Origin: Syncephalis plumigaleata
Taxonomy: Eukaryota; Zoopagomycota; Zoopagomycetes; Zoopagales; Piptocephalidaceae
Reading direction: 5' to 3'
Assembly (NCBI GenBank): GCA_025201365.1
Contig: JAIXMF010000024.1
Span: forward strand, 124,001-188,000
Length of the DNA: 64,000 nt
Part shown: positions 1 to 13,028 of the stretch, one piece after another
Layout: each line of letters starts with the position of its first letter
Position numbering within the stretch: the stretch's first letter is position 1
The notes under the pieces: generated by a model
What the model was told of the DNA's origin: nothing
Seen by the model: only the letters and a program-made list of their open reading frames with translations
Databases searched by the model: none
Position numbers and translations under genes: made by a program

Positions 1-1079
1 TGCGTAAGGGTAAAGTTGGGCCAACAAATGAAAGGACGCGGCAGATTACCGCCAGCTCGTTCGCGTAAGTAGACGAGGATCGGTCGTCGTAACTCTTTAA
101 TACGTGCCGGATTGAGTCCGCGTAATTCTGCGGCAGAACACTCGGCCACCACACCACCAAGATCATCGATGATAGCAATGGCACCACCACCTTCATTGGG
201 TGCCTGTTCACTCGTGAGTAGAGCGCCAAGTTGACGGAATACCACGCTTGCCGTAGTATTAACGGGTAGGGTCACTGGTAGATGAGGTATCGCACGAAGT
301 TCGGCCGCTTGTTTCACCGAGAGATCCAGTACATGACCGAGTTTATGAAGTTTTGCGTTAGAAATCGACCAAGATCCGTTTGAGTAATCACACATGGCAA
401 TGGGTAACTATCAGATGAGTGATTATTACGATGATGATGCTTAGTAGTAGATGATGTCGTATCCGATTGAACAATGGCATGATGATGACCATGTTGAGTG
501 AGTAGGGTCAATAGCACTTGTACTGAATCATTGGGTGTGACCGTTAACACTTTGGTATTGAGACCGGGTTGAGCGACAACCGACGACACTGGCTGTTGTA
601 GAGCGGTTGCTAAGCGATCAGCGGTAGGTTCATTGGATGCTGTACCATCGATCCAGTCCATAGCCTCTTCATTGAGATTAAGCTAGAAGAAAGAAAAGAG
701 AAAATGAATTAGTAAAGCAATCGTCATGTATGTCTTTGTTGCTTACATCACTGGATAGGAATACTAGTAAATCATAAGCGCTTACAAATGCAATATATTC
801 AACATCATCATCATCATCACCATTACTAGTAGTAGTAGTAGTAGTAGTAGCCGGTACATAGATTGGTACTGATAGAACATCTTGTGCAAGTAGACAGTCA
901 AACACCTCTTCGATGGTACTTGTCGATGGTAGTGCCACTAGTGGGATAGCATTCTTCTTCTCCTGTAGCAGTTGATGGACTGACGTATTCTCAAATAGTT
1001 CCTGATAACCAGGAGTTACCGGCTGTGCGGTATGAACAACCGTCGTAGCAATGGTCCGAGGAGACGCATGAGTAGACAT
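1..1079 (-). CDS. CBS-domain protein (SNF4/Sds23-like), 3' end outside window
   Basis: Starts at ATG 1079 and runs off the left edge. Exon 1 ends at 747 (donor GTAAGC); exon 2 begins at 682. The protein shows a first CBS-like unit (residues about 35-110, with IPLVALPSTSTIEEVFDCLL and a later AFVSAYDLLVFL), a second one (VTPNDSVQVLLTLLTQHG to VITQTDLGRFLTQ) and the start of a third (LPVTLPVNTTASVVFRQLG). CBS pairs bind adenosine nucleotides and regulate AMPK-type kinases or phosphatases; which partner is used here cannot be told. A His/Ser-rich insert sits inside CBS2. The frame slips at the A-run mirrored at 351-354: one additional A would join DLGRFLTQ to KLHKLGHVLDLS without loss. I read this as an assembly error, since the downstream frame stays open and CBS-like to the edge. 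Confidence 0.7.
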
Positions 1080-1644
1080 TGTAATAGTAATGGTAGCAGT
1101 GGTGGTAGTAATTGTATAACAAGTAAAGAGATGTGGTCTAGCCTATACAACCTGTAAAGAAAAGCACTATTGCAATAGTAGTAGTAGTAGTAGTAGTAAT
1201 TGTTGTTCAAAGGAAATAGTGAATATGCCAAGTAAGAAACAGCGAGTAAGTTTACGACGCAGTCTTGCACACCTTGAACACGGTCTAACGTTGAAGCAGC
1301 GTTGAACTGGTAAAGATGCACGTCATACACCAATAGAATGTTGTCATTTTTGACAAATCTGTCTCTATTTTTATTGTGACGGCGAACACCATTAATAATC
1401 ACAGCCTCTATTACACAGCTCATCCATATACCACTTCTTATCTCTACATATCTGTATAATGCTATTAAATATCGTTTATTTTCCATTTAGCATGTTAGTA
1501 TAGTAATAAAGGTAGACAAGAAGCAATGTTTGATAATGGATGAAATTTTAGTTGCGAATACAAGAAAAAGAGTTAACAAAGACGAGGGAATGGATAAGAT
1601 TATAGCATCATATGTCGTATCATTACTATCATTACTATCAGTGA
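1080..1644. other. Intergenic spacer, 565 bp
   Basis: AT-rich spacer upstream of the CBS gene. It holds a TAG/TAC trinucleotide run near 1176-1198 that mirrors Ser/Tyr-like runs in translation, but I see no conserved reading frame, tRNA or other feature. Confidence 0.5.
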
Positions 1645-2457
1645 TTAATGGTCATTAGTCACTCTCTTAACAGGACCGAACTCCGTTAACAATTCACAAT
1701 TCGAAGTAAGTAGGAACCGTTCTGATACAGATCGTTTCATCATTCCGGCAGACGGAGAGGATTGTCGTCGACCACGACTGGTCATATGAGTACTAGCAGT
1801 AGCATTAGCAGTAGGTTGTGAGGCAAGTGAACGTCTACGCGGTGGTACGGGTGATAGCACTACTCGTGGATCCAAGCCGTCGGATGTAATAAAACTGGCA
1901 TCTGTCTCGACAACCTTCATGGTGGATGATGTCCCTTCAGTATGCGAACGACGATGATTATCCATGAGAGTAGGCATAGATTTGGATCGGTGTAGCTTTG
2001 ACATTGTCATTGGATATGCGACGAGTCGATTCATCATCACGCCACTACCACCACCACCAGTAGTAGTAGTAGTGGCATCATTCTCATCATAATTGTCATG
2101 TAGAGGAACACTACCGCTGTTCTTATCAACAATCGGAAGTAATGGTGCAAATGATTGATTTTCCCATCTAAATAGAAAGAATTCAATGAGCAAACGGAAG
2201 CATACTTATGGAAATGGTCCCAACGATCCTGGGAGAGCGGATGGTCAATTTACTTACCGGTCAATCGCCGAACGTGGAGAACGATTTGGCTTTGATATCA
2301 TGGTGGGCAACGTTAAAGGTTGTAGGTTGTAGGATGGCGACACTACTACCGTGGTACGTTCCTCCTCTGCTGCCTTAAGAAAAGAGTAACGCGGTTGATG
2401 GCTCGATTGATGATGATAGTACATTCTGCGTGAGCTAAAACGAGTAGCAACAGGCAT
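1645..2457 (-). CDS. Ser/Arg/Pro-rich protein of unknown function
   Basis: Two exons, 2457-2258 and 2167-1645, joined by a GTAAGT...TTTAG intron with matching phase, giving 240 residues. I chose ATG 2457 because the frame further upstream is only a poly-Ser run from a CTT repeat. The product is rich in basic-Ser motifs such as KLHRSKSMPTL, SPVPPRRRSLAS and KRSVSERF, which look like phosphorylation or 14-3-3 sites (inference). There is no globular domain, signal peptide or membrane segment. I do not recognise the family; it is probably a disordered regulatory protein. Confidence 0.5.
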
Positions 2458-2485
2458 TGAGTAAGAAGCAATCAAATAATCAGGA

Positions 2486-2522
<37 letters not shown>

Positions 2523-3670
2523 AGAAGAAATAAAGAAAGTGGTGGTAAGAAACGCTGCAATGAATCAAGTAAATAAATACAATAAAAAATAGTAGTACTA
2601 TTTGTGCTGGTTAATAGCAAAATGATGGAACGCAATGAATGAGATAAAGAAGATAAAAATAAACAGCAATAGTTGACAAGAAGATACACACACACACACA
2701 CAGATAGAGTGAGAGTAAGTAAAGGTGAGAGTAACACGAGAAATCAGTCAAGAAAAGATAAACGAATATTCAAAGTGCAAACAAGACAAGAGGAACGAAT
2801 GTACGATAACAGCAACAATAACACAGTAACAAGAGAACAAGAGAACAAGAGAATGAAGAAGTGCAAATAAGCGAGTAGTAAAGAGGAAGAGAAAACGGCG
2901 AACTGTGACGGATGCGCGCTATTTTTAAAAGATCAGAGCCGTTCACCAGGAAATGGCAGTCCCAATGGATTAGCATTTTTATCGATAGGAAACGGAGAAC
3001 TAAAACAGACGAACGTGTCAATCAAGCGGAAAACAACGACGCACCACTGCCGTCCAATGTGAATGTGGCTTCTCTCACATTGGACAGGCTACTTTGTTAC
3101 GTTCAATAACAATAATCAAGTATAAGCAAGTCATCCATTTTGTCTCTTAGTGTGTATGTATGTGTTTGTGTGTGTGTGTTTGTGCCTGTGTTCTATTCTA
3201 GGACAAAGAAGACAGAACAGGCGAGCTAGTAATAGATTGTAACAAAAAGACATGCTACACTGAGGTAGATGGAGCGATATGTAAAACATTACAAACCAGT
3301 CAGTCCGTGCGACTATTGCTAGTGTAAGTGTAAATGATAATGACATGGCCGTCAATACAACGGTTATCGATTGTGGTAAAGAGCAGAGCAAATGTACAAT
3401 CATCATTAGACAATGCCTATCGATAACCTGTCAAATATGCATGATTCATTTTTAAATGAAATCTTTTTTTGAACACAATGCCGATTTATTCTAGGATTGT
3501 TATTATTTGCCATGCACGACAATGGTGTCATGTGTGAAGTTAGACTAGAATAATGCAAAGTGTGCATTCTCATAGTAACTAGTCAACCAATATTATTATT
3601 GGTTGTTCTTTTTTTTAGACTAGGAGAAGAAAACGAGGTGAACGGGGAGAAGGGAGAAATCATGATGTTG

Positions 3671-3717
<47 letters not shown>

Positions 3718-6700
3718 GTACAATTAGGGAGATCACATCCGTTGTATCATCCAAGTGACAAGCAATATTCATTAATACATTGATGCGCTTTGACGTTTTA
3801 TCTGAATAAAGCAGTAGCCGTAGTGGCAATAGGAAGGGAATTGACAACACGTGTGCCATTGCAGTGTTTGACATGTACCTATCAACCTATTAATACTAGC
3901 AGTAGTACTAGTACTACTAGTAGTAATAGCAGCGAGTATACGAGTTATGAATGTATGGATGAATGAATGTTCGCTTCTTTGAAAACAGTTTTGAAACGAA
4001 CATGAAGGAATGTTACATCTTCCTACAGAAATACATGATAGTAAGTGGCAATGGGAGCACATATACCAGTATTAATTGTGCAACTAGATATGTGCATACG
4101 CGTGAAGAATAGAGGATAGTAGGTTAATGTGTTAAGATTACACGTACGCACATCTCTCTCATACAACTCGAAATAGCAACAAATTCGATACGAATCTATC
4201 ATTAATCTAGTTGATGTTTGAACTTGATTTCAATATACATATATACGATGTTTATTTATAGCATCGAGGTTAATAAGCATGCGCGTTCAAGTAGACAGAA
4301 AAAGAACTTGCCAATTACGTCATATGGATATCCAATCCACATGATATGGCAAACCGCATGGCATAACCAGTCGTATCTGCATCATGAACGACAAGAGAGA
4401 TGCACGCGCACCAGTACACACACACACACGAAGAAAGAAAGAAAGAAAGAGTGGACATGATAAAATTAATAATGTGAATACAAAGAGAAGAGGAAAGAAG
4501 AGTGGGTATGTGTGTGTATGTACGCACGTATGTTATGGGTCTAGAAGCAACACACTTGCACTAATTAGTTGCCGTAACTTGTACAAAGTGCTACTGCTGA
4601 TGTGTGTCCAGCCTCTCCTTCCTTTCTTGCTTCCTCTCTCATTCTCTCTCATTCTTTCCCTTCCTTTCTCTCCTTCCATCAACACCATATCACTATCTGG
4701 AATCCGGTTCTGTTAGCGTGAGTCAATGATATCATCCTCATCCTCATCCTCATTCTTAGCATCGAAATATATCCTTTGATCAGTACTATTGCCATTCCTA
4801 CTACTACCATAAAGATGTGATGGTCATACCATACTCGATCATCATTTGTATTTCTATTTCATTGGTGCGTGTACGTGTATGTGTGTGTGACACATCCTTC
4901 GCCATGCTACTACTCGTTTTACACTAGGTAAATGATAGGCTATCGTGTTTATTGGAGTGAATGTAGAGTACGCTTGATTTGTGGTCAAGGCCATCTTTTT
5001 ACTAAAGAATACTACGTGAATTACACTGTACAGTCACTTGTGCTATTTACATATTGAATAAAGATCGACTGTGAATAACAAATGTGATAACAAATGTGTA
5101 TTATTGTTGTGGCGGTTTATTTCCCTGTAAAATTGAACATGCGTGTGAATGAACATCGTCATTTATCCGGCTATCATCGTCATTTCGCGTGCCACATGTC
5201 ATGACAAATGAAACGATACTCGTCCGTACACACCACCACACACACACATCTACGCATATACCATTCATACGATCCTGCACCGTACAAGGTAAAGAAAGTA
5301 AGGAGAAGTAAATAATAAGCATCCAACTACATGTACACATATAGGTGTGTGTGTATGTGTCAATGAATGATGCAGTCGGAAGTATTTCATGCCGTTGTTG
5401 GCGCCATATCATCATCATCACATCATCATCGCATCATTATCATCATCATCATCACATCATTGTTACAATCAATGGATTCAGAGTGACAACAGTAAGAATA
5501 AACAGTCATCATCCTAATCAGCACGTATAATAGTGCTGATATCATGGTAACAGCAACATTGACATCCGTAATACTACTACTTCCACCACTACTACTAGAT
5601 AGCCAAACATGCCAATGAGCATTTATTAGAATCATTCAGGTTATGCTTACGTTTATTGGTATCATACGGAAGATAAATAAAAGCACGGATAGTTGTTGTA
5701 TTAGTAATGCTTTTATTCATTAATGACATGTAACAGAACCGGTGATTTACCGATGAGTAAGAGAGTAAGAGAGTAAGAGAGTGAGGGGTAATCATGATTA
5801 TAGATGTTTATAGTCATTGAATAGAATGACGATATTGAATGATATTGCGTGAACGGTTCAAGGCATCTTAGTCATGATCATGATAGTCGTGCTAGAGCAT
5901 AACAACATGTTTGTCATAATAATACTGATAATGATAATAAATGACTATGTTACTAGTAGTAATAGCAGTAGTAGTAGTAGTAGTAGTAGAAGTGGCAGCA
6001 GCTGTTGTTCTTGTCTTCACATTGTGATCATTATTATCGATGATGATAATGATAAAATGGTAAGTGAATGAATGAATCAGTGAGTGAGTGAGTGTCGTGA
6101 ATAAGGACGAGATCATTGCTGTTTCTCTCTTTCTTTTCGTACTTTTTCACTTATTATTACACTCTACGGTCACTACAAAACCCACACACACTGAGCCGCA
6201 TACATACACACTCCTATCTATGCACACATACCTTCAAGTGTCTATTCTTTTTATTTCTAGTATTATTACTTGTAGTATTACTATAGTATTGCTAGTGCTA
6301 CGTTTACTGGACTACTACGACTGATACGGTTCTCGCAACTATTCGTTGTATAGAGTCCCCCCTTTTCCGATCATACTTATTCCTATATACTTGCTCTGTA
6401 TGCGTATGCATGTGTGTTTCTGTCTGCCTGTCTCTCTCTCTCCTACTCTTTTGTCCGATCGTTTAGCCTTCAATTATACGTCTTGCAGCATCCGTTGTCA
6501 TTTTAACTCTTCTGACTATTTGTGTTTTGTATAGTCGTAGTGATTATCCTTGTCATTGTTACGGTTGTCAGATTATAACTACACTCTTTGTATCGCTGTC
6601 CCATTTCTACTCTTGCTTTTACTCTTCTATACGTCGTCGTCGCTATTGTTGTCGTATCTTTGTAGTTAATGTTACTATTGACTAAGTGACCTGACCTTGT

Positions 6701-7122
6701 ATGCCTATTGCATTACACACACACACACACCGCACACATACTACATATACATACATACTTATAACGTCCATTAGTGACATTCGACCATCTCTCTCTCTCT
6801 CTCTGCTACAATTGCTACTACTATTCGGTGATCGTGACTTATCACTGAACGTGAAACTAGGCAATACGACCAAAGCATTATTAAACAGCAATTACTACGA
6901 CCGCGCTATATTAACTAGTAACTCGTAGTACGACACCGTGTTCTATTCGTGGTAACCACTGTCTCAGTGCAAGTGCAGGAAAAAAAACACTCTGCACATC
7001 CATCACATCACATCCATATCATCATATCATCATCATCATCATCATCACCTTTTCTCTATTATAGTTTTATCTATAACGCCGATCAATACCAATCGTAACT
7101 TTATTCGCTAGTCTATCTCTAG
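2458..7122. other. Long microsatellite-rich spacer (4.7 kb)
   Basis: No reading frame here looks like a conserved protein. The stretch is packed with simple repeats: (AAG)n near 2486-2519, (CA)n near 2687-2701, TG tracts near 3150-3185, (AG)21 at 3674-3715, GAAA repeats near 4430-4450, CT-rich blocks near 4610-4680, (ATC)n near 5410-5455, (TAG)n near 5970-5990, (CA)n near 6715-6730 and (ATC)n near 7020-7045. A perfect CCAATA/TATTGG inverted repeat lies near 3587-3602. The right end probably holds the promoter and 5' exon(s) of the phosphatase gene, which has no ATG of its own in the first recognised exon. Confidence 0.55.
3674..3715. repeat. (AG)21 microsatellite
   Basis: Perfect dinucleotide run of about 42 bases in the long spacer; the longest pure dinucleotide repeat noticed in the window. 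Confidence 0.9.
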
Positions 7123-10100
7123 TTAATAAGAGACGCGTTTGCATCAACAACATCCTCAACAACAACGTCGTCAATAGTAGCAACATTGCTTTATCATTCT
7201 ATCAAACTGCCTTCTCGCAATAGTCATCGTCGTAGACATAGTGTCAGTAGTCGTATATCTAAGCATCCATATCACCTGTACTCCTCGTTGAAAACGTTTG
7301 ATCTTCATCGTGAATTAGCTAGTACTACCACCCCGTCCCTACATCGACGTGCCTCATTTCCTAGCATTGACTTGATTGTAACCGGTAGTAATCCTACTAT
7401 TAGTACGCCCACCACCACCACCACCACTGCTACTACTACTGCAACTAATATCCTTCCTGCTGAGCCTACTACGGCAACAGCCGGCCTCGCCGACATTGCC
7501 AACGTGGCTTGGAATAGTCATCGTTGTAGTATGAATAATCATCATCATTCATATCAATCGCCTCAACCACAACAACAACAACAGCAACAACATAGTAAGT
7601 AGTTCTATTACTATTATTTCTTATTTGCAATTATTAACCTTAATGACTATACATGTATTACATACAGATACTGCACCACAGTCTACCAGTTCAATTACTT
7701 CTCGATCATCTGCACCGAACCAATCTACCCTTTCAAACGCCGTAGAAAGCGTAAATCAAGACACTTGTCATTTTAGTGAAACTGAATCAGCTGCAATTTT
7801 GACTAATTTAGCAAATAATAACACCACCACTACTAGCAATAGTAATAGTAACAGTAAACACGCATTCATTGGCAATAACATCATGTCTGCCGTAACTGCC
7901 CAATCCGCTTCCTCGCATTTTATGCAAGTGGATTCACCCTTCTTCGAGTCGAGACCATCATCCGGCGGCGAAGCGCAGACACATCTTGACTCCGTCAATG
8001 GGCACCATCACCATAATAAGAACAATAATGGTAGCACAGAGAGTAGTAACGAATCCGCATGGACAACAACTATGACGCCATTGGCAATCCAGGCCTCAGG
8101 TCGCACATTTTCTTCCAACTTGAATGGCAGCAGCAGCAGCAGCAACAATCCTAATACAACAACGGCTACTACCACCACTACAATAACAGGCAATCACCAT
8201 ACCAGTATTCATAACAATAATGGTGGTGGTGGCGATGGTTGTGTGGATAACAGCAACCATAATGGCAATAGTCATGATGGAATGATGATTACTCAATTGA
8301 ACAATTCGTTACACATGGGCCACCATCATCATCATCATCAGCAGCATCCACTTCATTCGTCCTTATCTTCAAATGTTTCCAATAGTCAAATCATTAATGG
8401 AAACAACTCGTTTTTCTCCCCTTGTACTCCATTCAATGGCGCAAGTACCAGTAGTCAACAACATCGTCATCGTCCATCTACTGATTCCTACTTTGGTAAC
8501 TACAATAGCAGCACTAATCATCATCAACATCAGCAACAACAACAACAACAACCGTACTCTGGCTTACCTCTTCCTTCATCGCCTAATACGTTAACCGCCT
8601 TTCCTTCCGCTTCTCCTTTCTTTCCCGCTACACCTGCTGTTGTTGCTTCTACACCGGCTGCTATTGCTACACCGGCTGCTGCTGCTCAACCTACACCCTC
8701 CATGCCTGAATCGGTGGCTTCCACGACTACTCACGGTAATGCGCATGCTGCGTTTGCCGCGGCAATTGCTGCCAATGCTACCCGTGGTATACAACTACCC
8801 TCTCGTCTATCGATGGTGCCACCCAAATCGATGCCTAATCTGGCGGGAATCAATCGCTCGTTGTCGTTGACATCGCGTCCAAATGGCACTAATCCCATGA
8901 ATGGTGGCGGCAGTGGTCATAGCAAGGGTGCCTCGTTCAACGGAACGACATCCACCTTTTCGTGTAAAGCTTACGACTGCGACAGTCTGATATCACTACT
9001 CAAGTCGGCCAGCACTACCGGCAGTGGTCCTACCGTTCTACTACTCGATGTACGGCCCATGCCTCAACAACGGGCACACGGACGTATACGCAATGCAGTA
9101 CCAGTGTGTATCTCGTCCACCCTACTCAAGCGTGCCTCATTCAATGTGGATCGAGTGGGCGACCTATTGGCCAGCGAGGAAGATAGGTGTCGTTTATTGA
9201 ACTGGCGACAATACCGCTATGTCATTGTCTATGACGCTTGTGCCACCGTGTTAACGGAACAAGGACCAGTTGCCTCGCTTTGTCATAAATTCAATCGAGA
9301 ACAAACGACAGGCCCTCAGCCTCATCAGTCTGTCAACCCGGATGGTGATGGTGATGGTGATGATGACGACGATAATGATAAACGTCAACATCACACCACT
9401 ATTGGATGGCTCAAAGGTAAGAAGAAACACTAGAGTATGAACGAGCGATCATTGTTTGTTTCATGTTTACTCACATTATCATGAATATAACACACTCTAG
9501 GTGGATTCGATAGTCTAGCTACAAAGTACACCGATTGGATTGAAGATGCCGCAGAGGATGTAACCCCTTGCGAACTACCAAGTGCAACGCAACGTAACGC
9601 ACAACAAGCAGCTGCCGCATTAGCGTCATCCGGTCCATTGACGTGTCCCACACCCATGCTAGAGAATACACCGTTCTTTAGTTCCCTCATGGATAGTGTT
9701 TGTCAGGGACGTACCTATTACCGTGATTGTCCAAAGGATAAACATCGTATTCGGTTACCATCCGGTTATCATACTGCTAATGGATCAGTCCAAGAGACAA
9801 GCACGCTATTGTCCGCACTACCCTTCTGGTTGAGACAAGCGATACTGGCGTCCGATCATTTGTCAAAGCAATTTGAAACCATTGAAACGGAGGAACAGGA
9901 TCGTTTACGTCGTTTACTCATACGACACTCTAGGAATCTACCTGCCACCACGGCAACTTGTCCAGTTGATCAGTATAGTATCCAGGCCGGTCTACAACAT
10001 CCATGCTCCAATCGGTATAGTAACATTTGGCCCTACGATCGTAATCGCGTTTGTCTTGCCACGGCAGCCAGCGGCGAGAATGATCTTGACTCGGACTACA

Positions 10101-10962
10101 TCAATGCAAGCCATGTGTCGGCGGCCATTCAAGTACCCGAGGCACCGGCCTACATTGTATGTCAGGGACCGATTCCCGTTACATTCGCCGCTTTCTGGTG
10201 GATGTGTTGGGCTCAAGGAACACAAGTGATTGTCATGCTTACACAACAAATGGAACATGGTCGAGTAAGTAGCGCGCATGTCTATTTATATTTATATTTA
10301 TACATTTATAATCATATAACTAACAATTGATACATTTGTTTGTTTGTCTGTTTATTTACCATTAGGTGAAATGTCACATTTATTGGCCAGCCACTATAGG
10401 CGAAACCATCTCCTATGGTACAATCACCGTTCAATTGGTGGAGGAAATACCGCTACCTAATGGACTACCTGGTGTACGTAGATGTATTTTATTAAAACGT
10501 CCTAGTACCGGTGAGACACGTACACTCTATCAAGTGCAATATACAGGTTGGCCTGATCACGGCGTGCCAGAGGATCCAGGCTCAGTGATTCGTCTACGTC
10601 AATACGTTAAACAACTACGCGAATCATCTGTACAATCTACTACTACCACCACTACTCTATCACCCTTAGTGGTACATTGTAGTGCTGGTTGTGGACGATC
10701 AGGTGTATTCTGCGTATTAGATACAATGTTGGCGGAAAAGGAACGACAATTACGATTACAACAGCAATCCTCTTCTACTGCTGCTACTACTACCAATGGT
10801 AATAGTAATACTTCATTGCTATTTGGTGATCAGGATATGGTACAACGACTTGTATCGTTATTCCGTACACAACGTGTTGATATGGTACAAACATTTGGAC
10901 AATATTTACTTTGTTATGAAGCATTAGCCTGGCATTTCCTAGGTCAAGATGGTTGTCAATAA
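7123..10962 (+). CDS. Rhodanese-PTP protein tyrosine phosphatase (Pyp/Ptp2-3 type)
   Basis: Exons end or begin at 7594/7668, 9416/9501 and 10264/10366, all GT-AG with matching phases; stop at 10960-10962. The first recognised exon is open from 7123 but has no ATG, so the true start is in an unseen upstream exon. The first half is low complexity (Asn, His, Thr, Ser, Gln runs). A rhodanese/CDC25-like domain follows (about 8960-9290; LLLDVRPMPQQRAHGRIRNA). The PTP domain carries the phosphotyrosine loop (NRYSNIWPYDRNRV), DYINAS, the WPD loop (TGWPDHGVPED), the catalytic signature HCSAGCGRSG and a Q-loop (QRVDMVQTFGQY). Fungal homologues with this architecture dephosphorylate stress MAP kinases; the same role is inferred. 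No frame break is seen in the catalytic domain. Confidence 0.9.
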
Positions 10963-11383
10963 TCATCACTCTCGCTTCATTGCAATGCATTACACAATAA
11001 TGGTGTGTTGACATGTTCTCTCTCTCGCTCTCGCTCTCTGCTTATTGTTACTGTTGCGGTTGTTTTCTCTCTCCCCTCTTCTCTTTATTCATTTTTTGTT
11101 TTGAAGCTTGCTTATATTTGTATTGTTTAGATTATATCAACCGCGTGTCCCTTCTTCTCTTCTCTTCTTCCCTTCTCTCCCTCCATCTTTTATTATTACT
11201 CTCGCCATTATTACCATTATTGTTTAATTTCTTTGATTAAAAAAGTTAATATCTATTTACTATCTTGTTGAAAGTGTTCATTATTAATGCTAATGCGTGA
11301 TGTTGTTTATTATAATATGCAAGGAATGAATACACAATGCTAATGAATATAAATGAATAACTGTCATTATGATTAGTGTGTCG
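10963..11383. other. Convergent 3' spacer
   Basis: A 421-bp spacer between two genes that end towards each other. It holds CT-rich tracts (11014-11040, 11150-11180) and AT-rich sequence expected of 3' UTRs. I see nothing else in it. Confidence 0.5.
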
Positions 11384-12535
11384 TTACACGATGTCATGAG
11401 GTGAGGTAGGTGATGCATCTACAGAACGATGATTAGTTCTATGAGTTGAATTCACTGTAGTCATAGCGCGTGTATGTGGTGGTGGTCCTTGTTGATAGCG
11501 ACACAGGGCATTACTCGGAAATAGACAGGAGAAACCGATGATAATGGATGCGGCAAAGTCAACGAATGGTACCTGAAGAATGGCCAATAGAATAGACAAC
11601 CATAACAGGGATATTTGTCCTGCTACCCCATATAATTGCTAATTATAATTAGTTAGATAGTTAGTTAGCTGGTAGCTAGTATGCCATTTACTCTTTTACT
11701 TACACGACGCTTAATGAGCATGAATGAAGATGGCACGCTACGATTCGTTGCATTAGTGGCAGTGGTGGTTGCCGCCGAGTCCGTTTGATTATCGCCAAGC
11801 AACTTTTGAATTGGTATCCACCGAGCGACATCCATTTCCAACACAAGTAGTAATGCGAGACTAACCAGACTAAATACCGTACCGCGTTCAAGCCATAGTC
11901 CCAGCAGATACACGGCATCGAGACCGCGTCCATCGATTGCCTGAGGCAGTTCGTAGCCAACAAGTATCACGGCACCTAGCAGTGTAATGGACAATATCAC
12001 ATGCATGATCAAATACACGATATAGGCCAATCGTGACATTCGCTCCATGGATTGGCACCTATGTTAGAATAACCATGGTAATTTGAATTAGTTAGAAATG
12101 TATATAATTTGACCGAGTCAACCTACCATCTAATAATAAGAATGGTGGGTGCCATAATAATAAGCATATTACTAATAGCACGAAGGGATAAGGCACGACC
12201 ATCGGCAATAGCTACGGTTAGAAACCCCGCTGCATTAACTGACATTGGTTAATTGATCAAGTGGATGAATAGCAATTATTAATTAGTTCGATATTAGCTA
12301 ATGAAATAGGCTAGAGTAGACTAGACTACTTACTACCAAATGCTATCATATAAATTAGATAGATCAATACGCCATTCTGCCAACTACGATAAGCATGAGC
12401 ACCGGTGAGTAACGTGTAGATAATGGCAAATATAATGAGTACGGATAATGGCAGTGTTTCCGCTTCGTCAAATGATAAACCTATAGGTAAATTAGCGGTG
12501 TCCTGACCCGTGGAATGCTTAACCGGTTTATACAT
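11384..12535 (-). CDS. Seven-transmembrane protein, family not recognised
   Basis: Four exons (12535-12334, 12238-12127, 12058-11704, 11638-11384) joined by GT-AG introns in consistent phase give 307 residues without a frame break. Seven hydrophobic spans are visible: LPLSVLIIFAIIYTLLTG, GVLIYLIYMIAFG, ISNMLIIMAPTILII, LAYIVYLIMHVILSITLLG, FSLVSLALLLVL, ISLLWLSILLAILQVPF and a short last one (SIIIGFSCLF), with a polar loop rich in Ala/Thr/Asn between spans 5 and 6 and a hydrophilic tail. The layout resembles fungal RTA1-like or DUF7702-type seven-TM proteins, but I see no diagnostic motif for either. A membrane receptor or lipid transporter are both possible. Confidence 0.7.
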
Positions 12536-13028
12536 GCTTTAGTCGAATGGATAGAACACAAGTGCGTTAACCGACATAGACCACCGAGAGTAAAGAGAGG
12601 AGGAATGAACAAATGAGCAAATGAAGGAGCTAGCGTAAAAGAATAATAAAAAACACAAGCTCGTGTTTTACAAACTAGTAATACTGCTTTGATGTTACTG
12701 CTATTGCTAATAATGGCGTGTACCACGCGATACTTGTAAATACTATTATGCAATAATGCGAATATGCCGAATGCTATATAAATGTACAATTGTGTGTGTG
12801 TGTCTGGCCTAAATGAGATGGTCCTTAGCGGGCTGCTCTAGGTGTGTGTGTGTGTGTGTGTGCGGCTTTTTAAATAATCACGAAGAAATGAATGGCATGA
12901 TGATTACACGGATAAGGTAAGACTATATAAAAAAGAGTCTATCCATTAGTTTAAACTATCAACACATGAACGGGGTATACCATTCTCTTTACCTTTGGTA
13001 TAGAAGAAGAGAAAAAGATGACGTTGAT
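12536..13028. other. Intergenic spacer with TG repeats
   Basis: A 493-bp spacer upstream of the seven-TM gene. TG runs lie near 12790-12802 and 12841-12861, and a TATATAAA-like element sits near 12775-12781. No conserved frame is seen. Confidence 0.5.

Noticed and set aside
4713-4719. TGAGTCA, a Gcn4/AP-1-like site
   Set aside because: A single 7-mer in a 4.7-kb spacer far from any amino-acid gene is expected by chance.
5850-5862. GGTTCAAGGC, possible tRNA B box
   Set aside because: No matching A box, acceptor stem or anticodon arm could be drawn around it. No tRNA was found in the window.
7021-7045. Short regular repeats that might look like a CRISPR array
   Set aside because: They are plain ATC trinucleotide runs without spacer-repeat structure, and the genome is eukaryotic.
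2458-7122. Many short open frames with Thr, Tyr or Ser runs
   Set aside because: They come from microsatellites translated in several frames, show no conserved motifs and lack sensible splice partners.
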